Origin: Anderseniella sp963698275
GTDB lineage: Bacteria > Pseudomonadota > Alphaproteobacteria > Rhizobiales > Aestuariivirgaceae
DNA length: 64,000 bases
Reading direction: 5' to 3'
Assembly: GCA_963698275.1 (NCBI GenBank)
Contig: CAVOQE010000001.1
Coordinates: 186,001 to 250,000, forward strand
In this document: in pieces, positions 34,502 to 42,797 of the stretch
How the letters are laid out: every line of letters begins with the position of its first letter
How positions within the stretch are numbered: the stretch's first letter is position 1
Notes under the pieces: generated by a model
Seen by the model: the letters and a program-made list of their open reading frames with translations, nothing else
What the model was told of the DNA's origin: nothing
Databases searched by the model: none
Made by a program: the position numbers and the translations under genes

Positions 34502-35169
34502 GACGCCGGTCCTTCCAGAAGCGCGATCATCGCGCGTACCGTCTCGGCTTCCACGTCGCGGGCAAAGCGCACACGCCGCCCTCCAACCAGCTCTACTTCA
34601 ATCTCCTGAGGCGATCGTTCGACGATGATTGGACCGGAGACTTGCGCGCACGCGGGCGGAGAGTATGCGCCAGCCTGGTCAGGATCAGGACCATCACTCA
34701 CGGTTACCGGCAGGAAAACCGGCTCGGATGGTGGCGGGGCGAACTCCCGCTTCCACCGGAACAGCAGCGGTGTATCAATCCCGTAACGACGGGCAATACC
34801 CGATACCGAAGCACCGGGAGCCATAGCCTCCGCGACTATCCGTTTCTTGTCCGCCACCCTGAAGTTCCGGCGTCCGTCCGGCATCGATCTTACCGACGGA
34901 ACATACCCCGTTGATGCCGGGGAAATTTCCTTATCAGACATATGGCTAGCCATATGTTTAAGGCTCCCACCGCGCCGGTAAAGCAGCTTGCCCTGAACAG
35001 CCGCGGTCTCGGTCTTGAACTTCGCCCGCCAGTTGCCGAACCGTTTCAGCGGCAGACCGTGCGTTTCGCAATATTCCCGCTGATTCAAAGTGCTGCGTTC
35101 CCACGCCTCATGATGGGAACGCCAGAAACTCTCCAGTTCCGCCTGCTTCTCGCTACTCAACCTGGCCAT
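34498..35169 (-). CDS. IS66-family accessory protein TnpA
   Basis: 223 residues. N-terminal ESFWRSHHEAWERSTLNQREYCETHGLPLKRFGNWRAKF, then helix-turn-helix RVADKKRIVAEAMAPGASVSGIARRYGIDTPLLFRWKREF and a C-terminal IEVELVGGRRVRFARDVEAETVRAMIALLEG. This is an IS66 OrfA with an extra N-terminal DNA-binding module. With tnpB it forms a remnant lacking tnpC. Confidence 0.85.
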   Translation of the reverse strand: MARLSSEKQAELESFWRSHHEAWERSTLNQREYCETHGLPLKRFGNWRAKFKTETAAVQGKLLYRRGGSLKHMASHMSDKEISPASTGYVPSVRSMPDGRRNFRVADKKRIVAEAMAPGASVSGIARRYGIDTPLLFRWKREFAPPPSEPVFLPVTVSDGPDPDQAGAYSPPACAQVSGPIIVERSPQEIEVELVGGRRVRFARDVEAETVRAMIALLEGPAS

Positions 35170-35238
35170 GATGCTACCCTCCTGCGCAAATTACACCGCG
35201 CACTAGAGATCAGCCAAACCATATCCGGAAACAACCGT

Positions 35239-35688
35239 GCATTCCCTGTACGCTTACAGAAATTCCCTGTTAGGTAACTTCCGTTCCCTGTTAGGCTGAA
35301 AATTTCCCCTGTTACAGTTTTTAGGGAAATCCATGCGTAACATACTGTCTTTGCTGCATATTCCAGGGTGTCAAAAACTCAAAACAGCCCAATTTCGCAA
35401 AAATTCCCTGTATTTTCCCGTATATCAGGGAAAATGACACTCGAGACTGGTTCGCATCAGACTGCACACACCACCAACCTTTTTGAGGGCAGTCATTGTG
35501 AGTGCCCGGTTGTCCCTGCTCCAATGATACTTTGCCTTGACTTGTTGATTTGAAATCAGCGATAGCCCGTTCAGCCACCCCGACAACGGTTCCATGAAGT
35601 TGAGTCAATTCAAAGGATTGCTGGTGATCGCTAGGGCGTTGCTTCACGCTGTTGAACGCCGATGGTTCCAATTTAACCTCGTCTCGTT
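35239..35688. repeat. Gene-free region with iterated TTCCCTGT motifs
   Basis: The octamer TTCCCTGT occurs at about 35250, 35271, 35292 and 35403, with TTCCCCTGT near 35306 and inverse AGGGAA at about 35326 and 35427. Spacings are near 21 bp for the first three. No supported gene: the 138-residue minus frame (35321-35737) has no domain. The region lies between the IS66 remnant and the catabolic island. Confidence 0.5.
35402..35478 (+). repeat. Dispersed direct repeat, copy 1 (left of catabolic island)
   Basis: TTCCCTGTATTTT.CCGTATATCAGGGAAAA..., continuing to GACTGCACACACCACCA. The same about 77-bp sequence in the same orientation occurs at 50693-50769 with roughly ten differences. Together they bracket the segment 35.5-50.7 kb. 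Confidence 0.7.
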
Positions 35689-36328
35689 CTAGATGTAGCC
35701 CTGATAGTGTTTCGGCACGACGGCGCGGTGCAGCCATTCGATGCAGGCAGTAAGGTCAAAGACAGGAAGGCCGGTCTTGGTGTTCACTTCCGCTGCATAG
35801 GGTGGCAAGGACGTGCACTCCAGCAGGACAGCGCCAACATCCCTGTTCAGCGCACGAACCTGTTCGATCCCGTTCACTACGTCGTCTCGCAGGTCATCGG
35901 TTTCGAGCTCGATACCGGGAGCGCACATGCAGATGGAGTTGAATGCTGCTGAATCGTCCAGCCCGACCAGGTGCAGTCTGTCGGAGCGGTCGACGCAGAC
36001 AGCCGAGAAGAACTGTTCTGAAAGAAGTCTTGCTGACGCGGTAACAACGATGATGGATTGCTCCGGCTTCAACAACTGCCTTATGACCGGTATCATGATC
36101 AGTGGCGAGGTGATGACCGGGATGCTGACGGAAGCGGCAACGGCCTGCTGGATCAGTGAAAAGAACCCGCAGGACATGGCGATTGCCTGCACGCCGTCGC
36201 GCTCAAGTTGTTGAGCAGCCTCAATGCAGAGCTGAACCTGGTGAGTGTAGCGTCCGTTCTCGTCAACAACAGGGGGGTAGGGGTTGTCCTCCAGCGTCGC
36301 ATTTGCCGAAGTGGTGTCAGTCCTCGTT
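35689..36328 (-). CDS. Asp/Glu racemase-superfamily protein, N-terminus unclear
   Basis: The clear part runs from GTG 36192 (167 residues): AIAMSCGFFSLIQQAVAASVSIPVITSPLIMIPVIRQLL with the first catalytic-Cys block (MSCG) and AVLLECTSLPPYAAEV with the second (LECT). These are typical of aspartate/glutamate/hydantoin racemases and maleate isomerases. The same frame is open further upstream (NPYPPVVDENGRYTHQVQLCIEAAQQLERDGV) up to the preceding gene, without an ATG. The usual N-terminal about 50 residues are not recognisable, so either a rare start is used or the gene is truncated. Last gene of the Rieske/NicX-like operon. Confidence 0.7.
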
Positions 36329-36928
36329 CGGAACGTGTTGTTTTCCAGCCAAACCTATTGGTTCATCACCGAGACAGATGCCCAGACCATTTATGACCCG
36401 GGCCCAATAGGCGAATGATGCTGTAATTTGCACAAGATAGACGATCTGCTTGTCGTCCAAACCGGCGATACGCAGCTTTTCAATATGAGACGACGAGATC
36501 TTCTCAGGCTCACATGTCAGGTCATGACTAAATGCCAATATGGCAGGCAGTCCTGGTTCCCTGTCTGTTTCCGGCCAACGATGCTGCCTGATTGCCATCA
36601 GCAGCTTTTCCGATTCCGATCGGTTTCCATAGAAATCATGGAAATTTTCGCCATGGTTTATCGCGGCATATTCGCTGCCGCACAGCAGGGCCACTTGCGT
36701 GGATATCAGTTCTCGAAGCCAGGGGTCGAATGGGCAGTCAGCGTTGTGAAGCAGGGCCTTGTACAGGTTGTCCGCCGGTTCGATGGCTGCCGCCGACAGG
36801 GACATGGCCTTGTAAAGGTTGTCGACGCGTCCGTCTGGCCCCGCGACCGAGCGATAGGCCTGGGCCAGCTCTCCCTCAGCCTCGGTTTCCGGCACGAACT
36901 GCAACCAGCAGACTTGATCGTCTCTCAA
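36317..36928 (-). CDS. Carboxymuconolactone-decarboxylase/AhpD-like protein (1)
   Basis: 203 residues. An alpha-helical AhpD-like fold with RVDNLYKAMSLSAAAIEPADNLYKALLHNAD, LRELISTQVALLCGSEYAAINHGENF and IVYLVQITASFAYWARVINGLGICLG resembles peroxidase-related CMD proteins. The normal C-x-x-C...H redox site is incomplete: only one Cys (LLCGSEY) and the His (NHG) remain. It lies 34 bp after the NicX-like gene and overlaps the racemase-like frame. A related protein is encoded at 41499-42086. Confidence 0.82.
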   Translation of the reverse strand: MRDDQVCWLQFVPETEAEGELAQAYRSVAGPDGRVDNLYKAMSLSAAAIEPADNLYKALLHNADCPFDPWLRELISTQVALLCGSEYAAINHGENFHDFYGNRSESEKLLMAIRQHRWPETDREPGLPAILAFSHDLTCEPEKISSSHIEKLRIAGLDDKQIVYLVQITASFAYWARVINGLGICLGDEPIGLAGKQHVPNED

Positions 36929-36962
36929 TCCTCAACCCCACTTTGCGACTTGAACCAATGAT

Positions 36963-38108
36963 CTAGATGCCAATATCCCAGCGCATGTCAAACGCTTCCT
37001 TGTCTGTCTGAAACTCGCTGAGAATACCTGCAATCTCCGGGCGTTCGAGGAAAACGAAGCGCCCGTCCTTCCAGTAGTCTTCACCATCAAAGCTGATCGT
37101 TGCATCGAGCAACATGATGGAAATGTCTCCGGGATCACTGCCGCAGGCATGGAAGTGGGTAAAGCGCGGCGAGCCGTAAACCATGTCACCCCATCGTTCC
37201 ACATTCTCTTCGGGGCTGTTCTTGTAGAATGTCCGTGGATTGATGCCGGTATGCCATGAATTGACGGCCATGGGATCGCCGCCAACAATGCGTCCGATCC
37301 TTTCGAAGTGATCGCGTGTTCTGTCGACCACCGCGGCATTGCCTTCAAATCGGGTAATACGACCGCACTCTATGTGTGCTGTAACCGTTGTGTCCAGTTT
37401 CAGAACCGGGTCCGGATACTTGTGTGTCGACGATGTCGTGAGCCAATGGCTCATTGCCAGTCGACCTGACATCCCGGTGCAGGTTACGGGCGGAAAAATC
37501 ATCACTGGAAACAGATCCACGCTGAACGGCGTCATCCTGTTGCCGGCCGACGCATCATCAGACACCGACGCCAGATTTCCGATCACATCGGTTCCCCTGG
37601 GGCATGTAATCCGATATGTACCGGCGCTTTCGATCGCTGTTTCCATTGCAGCGTTGACCCGCCGAAGAATATCGTAGTGGTTGCGGGCAAACGGGTCTGC
37701 AAGATAGTCGATATCGGGCAGGTAACACATGGCTTTTCGTCCCTGACCGGGTAAGGGACAGAAGCGTACCTGGTCACCCAGGCGAGCTACAAAAATCGAG
37801 CAAGAGGTCGTCTGCATCGCACTGGACACGTTTTCTGGGAAGTCTTCCGGACCGTTTGTTTCCGGTGCAATCAAAATCTCTGTGTGTGCGCCCAGGCGAA
37901 CGGCTTCTTCTGAAATGAGGGCGCAAACAGATTTGTCATAATAGGCCTGATCTCCTTCCTCGCCGACGATCAAAACTTTTTCGCCGGGTTTGACTGCGGC
38001 GCAATTGACAAGCAGATTGCGTGCCCCTTCGCGGGCATGCTGCAATCTTTGTTGCACGGTTAAACCGTCTGAGATCACAGAAGCGTCAGGCACCGTTCTT
38101 CCTTTCAT
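36963..38108 (-). CDS. M29/NicX-like protein (possible ring-cleaving dioxygenase)
   Basis: 381 residues. The N-terminal half, LLVNCAAVKPGEKVLIVGEEGDQAYYDKSVCALISEEAVRLGA, and the C-terminal metal-site region, NSWHTGINPRTF...GDMVYGSPRFTHFHACGSDPGDISIMLLDATI, resemble the aminopeptidase-T-like superfamily that includes 2,5-dihydroxypyridine 5,6-dioxygenase NicX. Several His residues are in suitable positions. Its start overlaps the Rieske oxygenase stop (ATGA), so it probably acts on the oxygenase product. NicX function itself is inference. Confidence 0.65.
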   Translation of the reverse strand: MKGRTVPDASVISDGLTVQQRLQHAREGARNLLVNCAAVKPGEKVLIVGEEGDQAYYDKSVCALISEEAVRLGAHTEILIAPETNGPEDFPENVSSAMQTTSCSIFVARLGDQVRFCPLPGQGRKAMCYLPDIDYLADPFARNHYDILRRVNAAMETAIESAGTYRITCPRGTDVIGNLASVSDDASAGNRMTPFSVDLFPVMIFPPVTCTGMSGRLAMSHWLTTSSTHKYPDPVLKLDTTVTAHIECGRITRFEGNAAVVDRTRDHFERIGRIVGGDPMAVNSWHTGINPRTFYKNSPEENVERWGDMVYGSPRFTHFHACGSDPGDISIMLLDATISFDGEDYWKDGRFVFLERPEIAGILSEFQTDKEAFDMRWDIGI

Positions 38109-39268
38109 TCAGCTGCGATTGACCGGCTGTCAACTTCGACATCTGCGCCCAGCCTACCGGCCATATAGAGGAGGAAGTCCCATATGGTGCCTTCATAGTC
38201 TGCAGGGGCAAGAGGACCATGGGAAAAGTGACGGGTCTTCAAAGCCTTCTGCAGGGTTTCGAGCTTCTCCCGATCCTCGCTGTTCACGTCCTTGACAAGT
38301 TGCACATAGGCCTGGACCTCGGCACTTTCGGGGTCATCGCGAAACCCCGCCACTCCCCAGCGAACGCCAACATGATCAGGCCCCAGTGGCCGCAGGCACA
38401 AATAGAATGTGTAATTTGGCGCCACCGCCACGACGAAGCTTGGATAGGGGCAGAACAGGATCGTATTGCGCTTTTCATCTTCTGTCAGGTCGGGATGGTA
38501 CGGGCCGCGGTCTGGAAAATTCTCCGGAAAATATGAGCGATATGCAGTGAAGCCTGCTTCGCCGGGTACTTTCTTGCAAAGCGAAGTTGGGGTCATCTCG
38601 TGAAGTGTCTTGAGATGCGTCGCGCTGAGATGATAGCCTTCCATGAAGTTTTCTGTCAGGTTCTTCCAGTTGGTATTCCATACCTCCTCGGCGCTGAACA
38701 GCAGGTTTCGAAGCTCGTTGTGATAATTTTTCACATTGGGTTCGAGACCCTTCAGACGCTCGGCCAGTGGCGTTGCGTTGCCGTCCAGATTGACGAAAAT
38801 GAAGTTGTTCCAGATTTCCGTCTGAAGCTCGGGAAGCCGGCACGCGGCCTTGTCAAAGTTCTTCTTCTTGTCCATGAACGGTGCCGCCAGCAGTTTTCCA
38901 TCTGGTCCATATGACCATGCATGGTACTGACATGTGAATTTGCTCCTGTTGCCGCGGCCTTCGGCTACAATGTTCCCGCGATGACGGCACACATTGGACA
39001 GCACGCGGACCGTGTTGTCCTGGCCACGGGTCACAAGCAGTTGCTCGTCCACCAGTTCCGTTGTGAAATAGTCACCCGGATTGGATACCTCTCCCACATG
39101 GCCGAGACATATCCATTCCTTGCGGAATATTTCTTCCTTCTCCAGTTCATGGAACGCGGGTGAGGTGTAGAATGCCGGTGGCATTGTGCGGGCCTGATCT
39201 TCACTCAGTGTCTTGAGATGTGTGAGTTCTGCACGCAGGCCGGCGACGGTATCGAGATCAGAACCCAT
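38105..39268 (-). CDS. Rieske ring-hydroxylating oxygenase alpha subunit (GbcA/Stc2-like)
   Basis: 387 residues. The [2Fe-2S] Rieske ligands are Cys94, His96, Cys113 and His116 in SNVCRHRGNIVAEG...FTCQYHAWSYGPDGKLL. The mononuclear iron site is in NLTENFMEGYHLSATH. PPAFYTSPAFHELEKEEIFRKEWICLGHVGEV is typical of oxygenases that demethylate quaternary amines (glycine betaine, stachydrine) as well as aromatic oxygenases. The start was chosen at MGSDLD because AAGCGAG precedes it; a Met eight codons earlier is possible. No reductase gene is nearby. A TGTGATCACA palindrome lies 36 bp upstream. Confidence 0.88.
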   Translation of the reverse strand: MGSDLDTVAGLRAELTHLKTLSEDQARTMPPAFYTSPAFHELEKEEIFRKEWICLGHVGEVSNPGDYFTTELVDEQLLVTRGQDNTVRVLSNVCRHRGNIVAEGRGNRSKFTCQYHAWSYGPDGKLLAAPFMDKKKNFDKAACRLPELQTEIWNNFIFVNLDGNATPLAERLKGLEPNVKNYHNELRNLLFSAEEVWNTNWKNLTENFMEGYHLSATHLKTLHEMTPTSLCKKVPGEAGFTAYRSYFPENFPDRGPYHPDLTEDEKRNTILFCPYPSFVVAVAPNYTFYLCLRPLGPDHVGVRWGVAGFRDDPESAEVQAYVQLVKDVNSEDREKLETLQKALKTRHFSHGPLAPADYEGTIWDFLLYMAGRLGADVEVDSRSIAAE

Positions 39269-39303
39269 TAGTATTCTCGCTTTCAGGATCATATGCTGTT
39301 GAA

Positions 39304-39317
39304 ACTGTGATCACAGT
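39304..39317. promoter_or_regulatory. Palindrome ACTGTGATCACAGT between divergent Rieske genes (candidate GntR operator)
   Basis: A perfect 14-bp palindrome centred between the minus-strand and plus-strand Rieske oxygenase genes. The core TGTGATCACA recurs upstream of the ABC binding-protein gene (48084) and the GST gene (48187). A GntR/FCD regulator is encoded in the same island. Confidence 0.65.
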
Positions 39318-39491
39318 ATATTAGCATAAATCCACAAGCGGGCGCTACGGTTTATGCGCCGGCAAAACGATTATGAACCATTGTTTCGCAAGCGCGGGCA
39401 GGGCGCTTTCCTCGCCCCGCAGCAAGGGTTTGCGATTGTTCGAATTCGCTCAATTTATTGGCCTGATGTGACTGAAAACGGAGTGCGGCAG

Positions 39492-40532
39492 ATGTTCCTG
39501 ACAAACAGTTGGTATGTTGCGGGCTGGGACGATGAAGTCACGCGCACACCACGGCAGATTGAAGTGCTTGGTGAGAAGATTGTGGTTTTCCGAAAACAAG
39601 ACGGCCAGCCAGCCGCGCTGGAGGATGCCTGTCCCCATCGCAAGCTGCCGCTTTCGATGGGACGCGTCATTGGTGACAATCTGGAGTGCGGCTATCACGG
39701 CATGACGTTTGATTGTTCCGGCGGATGTGTGCGTGTGCCGGGGCAGGGGCGAATTCCACCGTCAGCCAGTGTGCGAAGTTTTCCCGTCGAATCCCGCTGG
39801 GGCCTTGTCTGGATATGGATGGGCGATCCGGCGTTGGCAGACCCGGCCGATATATTTGTGGTGGAGCATTACGATGATCCTGAATGGGGCATCAATCGTG
39901 GCGAGCCTATCGACATTGACTGCAATTACCTGCTGGTAACAGACAATCTGCTCGACCCGTCTCATGTTGCCTGGGTGCACCAGAGTTCATTCGGCAGCGC
40001 GGCGTGTGAGGAAGAGCCGCTGAATGTCGATGTGGCCGACGATGGGGTAACCGTCTGGCGCTGGATGCTCGATGTGGAACCGGCACCGTTTTATGCCAAG
40101 CTCCTGACGTTCGAAGGCAAATGCGACCGCAAGCAGCATTATGAGGTGCGTTACCCGGCGCTGGCCCTTATCAAAGCCATTTTTTCACCGGCCGGGACAG
40201 GCGGGGAGGACAAGGCGCTGCACGAGCAATCATTCATCATGGATTCCTATAATTTCATGACGCCGGTGAATGACAAGCAGACCCGCTATTACTGGTTCCA
40301 GTTGCGCAATGTCAGGCCCGGTTGCGAGGAGACCTCGAAGTATATGTCGGCCTCGGTAAAGTCTGCATTCGAAGAGGATCGGGTCATTCTGAATGCCGTG
40401 CAGAAGGGGCTTGATACTGCAGCCAGGCCGCCCATCGACATTGCTATTGATGCAGGTGGCAACCGCTTCCGCAAGAGGCTTGAGCGACTGATCGAACAGG
40501 AACAATCCGCGATATCTACAGCTGCTGAATGA
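39492..40532 (+). CDS. VanA-type Rieske oxygenase
   Basis: 346 residues. FLTNSWYVAGWDDEV is the standard N-terminus of vanillate O-demethylase-like oxygenases. Rieske ligands are Cys47, His49, Cys66 and His69 (EDACPHRKLPLSMG...LECGYHGMTFD). The mononuclear iron motif is VTDNLLDPSHVAWVH with two His and an Asp. C-terminal FEEDRVILNAVQKGLD is also typical. It would O- or N-demethylate an aromatic or heterocyclic substrate using a separate reductase not seen here. ATG 39492 was chosen by homology of the N-terminus; the longer frame upstream is unlikely. Confidence 0.9.
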   Translation: MFLTNSWYVAGWDDEVTRTPRQIEVLGEKIVVFRKQDGQPAALEDACPHRKLPLSMGRVIGDNLECGYHGMTFDCSGGCVRVPGQGRIPPSASVRSFPVESRWGLVWIWMGDPALADPADIFVVEHYDDPEWGINRGEPIDIDCNYLLVTDNLLDPSHVAWVHQSSFGSAACEEEPLNVDVADDGVTVWRWMLDVEPAPFYAKLLTFEGKCDRKQHYEVRYPALALIKAIFSPAGTGGEDKALHEQSFIMDSYNFMTPVNDKQTRYYWFQLRNVRPGCEETSKYMSASVKSAFEEDRVILNAVQKGLDTAARPPIDIAIDAGGNRFRKRLERLIEQEQSAISTAAE

Positions 40533-40547
40533 GGATTGGCCTGGGAG

Positions 40548-41502
40548 CTAGATCACCGCATCCTTTTTGCGATAGGCGAATGCACGGGCAAAGCGGGCGA
40601 CCAGATAGTCGCCACAGGTGATCGCATCGTATTTTGGCGTCATGCCTGTCTGCACTGTTTCTGCGGGATCGATCAAGGTGTCGAAGTCGGGATCATAGGC
40701 CAGTACGAGCGACAGTCTTTCGCGGCCCGAGCGGTTGATGACGCGGTGTGGCGTGGAGCGGTACTGATCGTTGGACCAGCGCGCCAGCAGGTCGCCAACA
40801 TTGATGACCAGGGTGCCGTCAATCGGTGGAGCCTCAATCCAGTTTCCGTCAAGCCCCTGCACTTCCAGCCCACCGGTATTGTCCTGACATAGAACAGTCA
40901 GCACGCCAAAGTCCGTATGGGGTCCCACGCCAAACCGGCCATCGGCAGTTTCACCAGACTGCGGTGGATAATACACCATCGAAGCGCGGCTCATGGGCCG
41001 GTCATGTCCGCGCAGCAATTGATCTTCGGGCAGGCCAAGCCCGATGGCAAATGCCCGCATCAGGGCCTTGGCCACTGAGTGCGCATCTTCGAAATATGCC
41101 GTGGCTGCGGGCTTCAGTCCGGCATGGACTTGCCGGCCACTGGTTGGGGCCGCGCAATGGGCAGGGTGGCAAGTTGCCGTCCTGGCTTGCCTCAAGACCC
41201 CAGATGAAGCTCTCCTTGAGATCTGCCTTGGCGTCGTCCTGCATCTTGGCACCGCCGCGACCCAGAAACCCCCTGTGATATTCATTGACCCGTATTGCGT
41301 CCTTGATGTCGTGCGGCAGCCGGAAGAACTCCAGCGCTGCATTGCGCGCTGAGGCTGTTACATCGTCCGCGATGCCATGATTTGCAGCATAGATGAAGCC
41401 GATTTCCCGGCTTGCGCGGTGTATTGCCTGCGCCACGCTTTCTGGATCGGACCCATCAAGCAGCGGTGCCAGATCAATTACCGGTATGTTGTCGTGTTTC
41501 AT
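40548..41502 (-). pseudogene. Isopenicillin-N-synthase-like 2OG-Fe(II) oxygenase, frameshifted
   Basis: The N-terminal half (from 41502) reads IPVIDLAPLLDGSDPESVAQAIHRASREIGFIYAANHGI and RGFLGRGGAKM...DLKESFIWG. The C-terminal half, in another frame, reads VHAGLKPAATAYFEDAH, SRASMVYYPPQ, GVGPHTDFGVLTVLCQD (Fe ligands His, Asp) and STPHRVINRSGRERLSL (His and 2OG-binding Arg-x-Ser). The frames join at about 41133-41136, where one extra base in CCGG disrupts GPNQWP / QVHAG. Removing it restores a single gene of about 317 residues. The start overlaps the CMD gene stop. Real mutation versus sequencing error cannot be decided here. Confidence 0.82.
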
Positions 41503-42086
41503 TGCTTGTCCGCGTTCGAATAGTAGCCAACGACGTCACCGGCCAGCGACACGCCAAGACCATTGAGAAGCCGGTTTGCGTAGGCGAAATATGCACAAAC
41601 CTGGTTGATCTCAAGAATCTGGCCGTCGTCCACCCCATGCCGGCGCATCGGCAGGATGTCGTCCTCGCTCATCTCGCCAGGGGTCAGGGTCAGCTTGCGG
41701 GCATACTGGAGCATGGCCAGTTCCGCGCCAGTGAAAACCTGCTCCAGAGTGTTATCCTTCATTGCCTGGTGGATGCGTTGCGCCTTGTCTTCGTCCCCTA
41801 TCAGATGGGTGGCGTTGGCAAAATGGTTGGCGAAACTGTACGGGCAGTCATTCAGGAAACTCACATATGAGCCGACGATCTCCTGCACCCACATTGGCAC
41901 TGTATTGCCGTCGTCGTGCAAGACCGACCGATACAGGCGCAAGTGTCCGCGCATGGTATTGGGGCGCAGCGAGTGCACCCGCATGACATTGTCAACGGTG
42001 CCGGCAGGTGTACGCGCTTCACCAAGCGCGTCCAGCAGATCAGCCGATGCCTGTTCGTCGCGGATCATCCTTATCCATGCACTCAT
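41499..42086 (-). CDS. Carboxymuconolactone-decarboxylase/AhpD-like protein (2)
   Basis: 195 residues. Peroxidase-related CMD protein: VDNVMRVHSLRPNTMRGHLRLYRSVLH, VQEIVGSYVSFLNDCPYSFANHFANA and ILEINQVCAYFAYANRLLNGLGVSL. The redox centre C-x-Y-C-x3-H is reduced to Cys-Pro-Tyr-Ser...His, so classical peroxidase activity is doubtful. It lies 18 bp after the GntR gene and overlaps the oxygenase gene. Confidence 0.85.
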   Translation of the reverse strand: MSAWIRMIRDEQASADLLDALGEARTPAGTVDNVMRVHSLRPNTMRGHLRLYRSVLHDDGNTVPMWVQEIVGSYVSFLNDCPYSFANHFANATHLIGDEDKAQRIHQAMKDNTLEQVFTGAELAMLQYARKLTLTPGEMSEDDILPMRRHGVDDGQILEINQVCAYFAYANRLLNGLGVSLAGDVVGYYSNADKQ

Positions 42087-42104
42087 GATGGCCCTCCTGG
42101 CATG

Positions 42105-42797
42105 TCAGGGTTTATGACTTGCAAGCTTGCGGAATTCCTCAACACCCCAACTGATGTCGGTTTCGATAAGACTGCTCGCCAACGACGCATCCCGGGCCCG
42201 AATTGCCGCTGCGATCTTGCTGTGGAACAGCCGCCACTCCTGGCTCATGCCGTGCCGGCGCACGCCCTGCGCCAGGAAAGGGCCGGACTGCGCCCAAAGG
42301 TTCTCGATCACATGGACAAGCTCCTCATTGCGGGCCGCGGTGTAGATGGTGAAGTGGAAAGTATAGTTCCGGGCCAGAAATTCCCGAATGTTCTCGCGCT
42401 CGATGTCTTCGTCCATGAGCCTGGCGAGGTCGTCGAGCCGTTCGACCTGGCCCTGGGTCATCATGGGAGTTGCCAGTTCAGTCGCTATGCTTTCCAGCCT
42501 GGCGCGAACAAAGAACAGGTCGGACGCCTGGCCGGGTTGAAGTTCACTTACTCTGAAAGACCGCTTGTTCGCTGAAGTCAGCGCCCGCTCTGAAGCCAAT
42601 CGTTGAAGCGCCTCGCGCACCGGCATCAGCCCGGAATCCAGTTCCGTTGCAATGCTGCGGATAGACATACGGTCACCGGGTTCATAATCGCCGAGAATGA
42701 GCGCCCACCGGAGTCTCTGATAGATCTGTGCATTGAGTGGCTCGCCATCGGCCATGGGTGGCTGTGTCGTCTGCTTCTGTCCGTGTGAATTGGTCAT
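42105..42797 (-). CDS. GntR-family regulator, FCD subfamily
   Basis: 230 residues. N-terminal winged helix LNAQIYQRLRWALILGDYEPGDRMSIRSIATELDSGLMPVREALQRLASERAL (about 21-73). C-terminal helical FCD ligand domain with VRARLESIATELA, NYTFHFTIYTAARNEELVHVIENLW and LFHSKIAAAIRARD containing His/Asp residues suited to a metal site. Its start overlaps the ABC ATPase stop, so it is made from the operon it probably controls (autoregulation). The TGTGATCACA palindromes upstream of island promoters are its likely operators. Confidence 0.92.
   Translation of the reverse strand: MTNSHGQKQTTQPPMADGEPLNAQIYQRLRWALILGDYEPGDRMSIRSIATELDSGLMPVREALQRLASERALTSANKRSFRVSELQPGQASDLFFVRARLESIATELATPMMTQGQVERLDDLARLMDEDIERENIREFLARNYTFHFTIYTAARNEELVHVIENLWAQSGPFLAQGVRRHGMSQEWRLFHSKIAAAIRARDASLASSLIETDISWGVEEFRKLASHKP

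Larger units (their letters stand above)
34136..35240 (-). mobile_element. IS66-family remnant lacking tnpC
   Basis: tnpA and tnpB are present in order, but the element stops at the right terminus of the IS3 copy and no DDE transposase gene follows. The upstream end lies somewhere between 35170 and about 35275; no inverted repeat could be paired. The IS3 insertion or an associated deletion probably removed the rest. Confidence 0.75.

Noticed and set aside
35321..35737. 138-residue minus-strand open frame
   Set aside because: It is composed of repeat sequence and intergenic DNA and has no domain.
39304..39317. TGTGATCACA as a CRP site
   Set aside because: CRP needs TGTGA-N6-TCACA; here the half-sites abut without the 6-bp spacer, so a GntR-type operator is more plausible.
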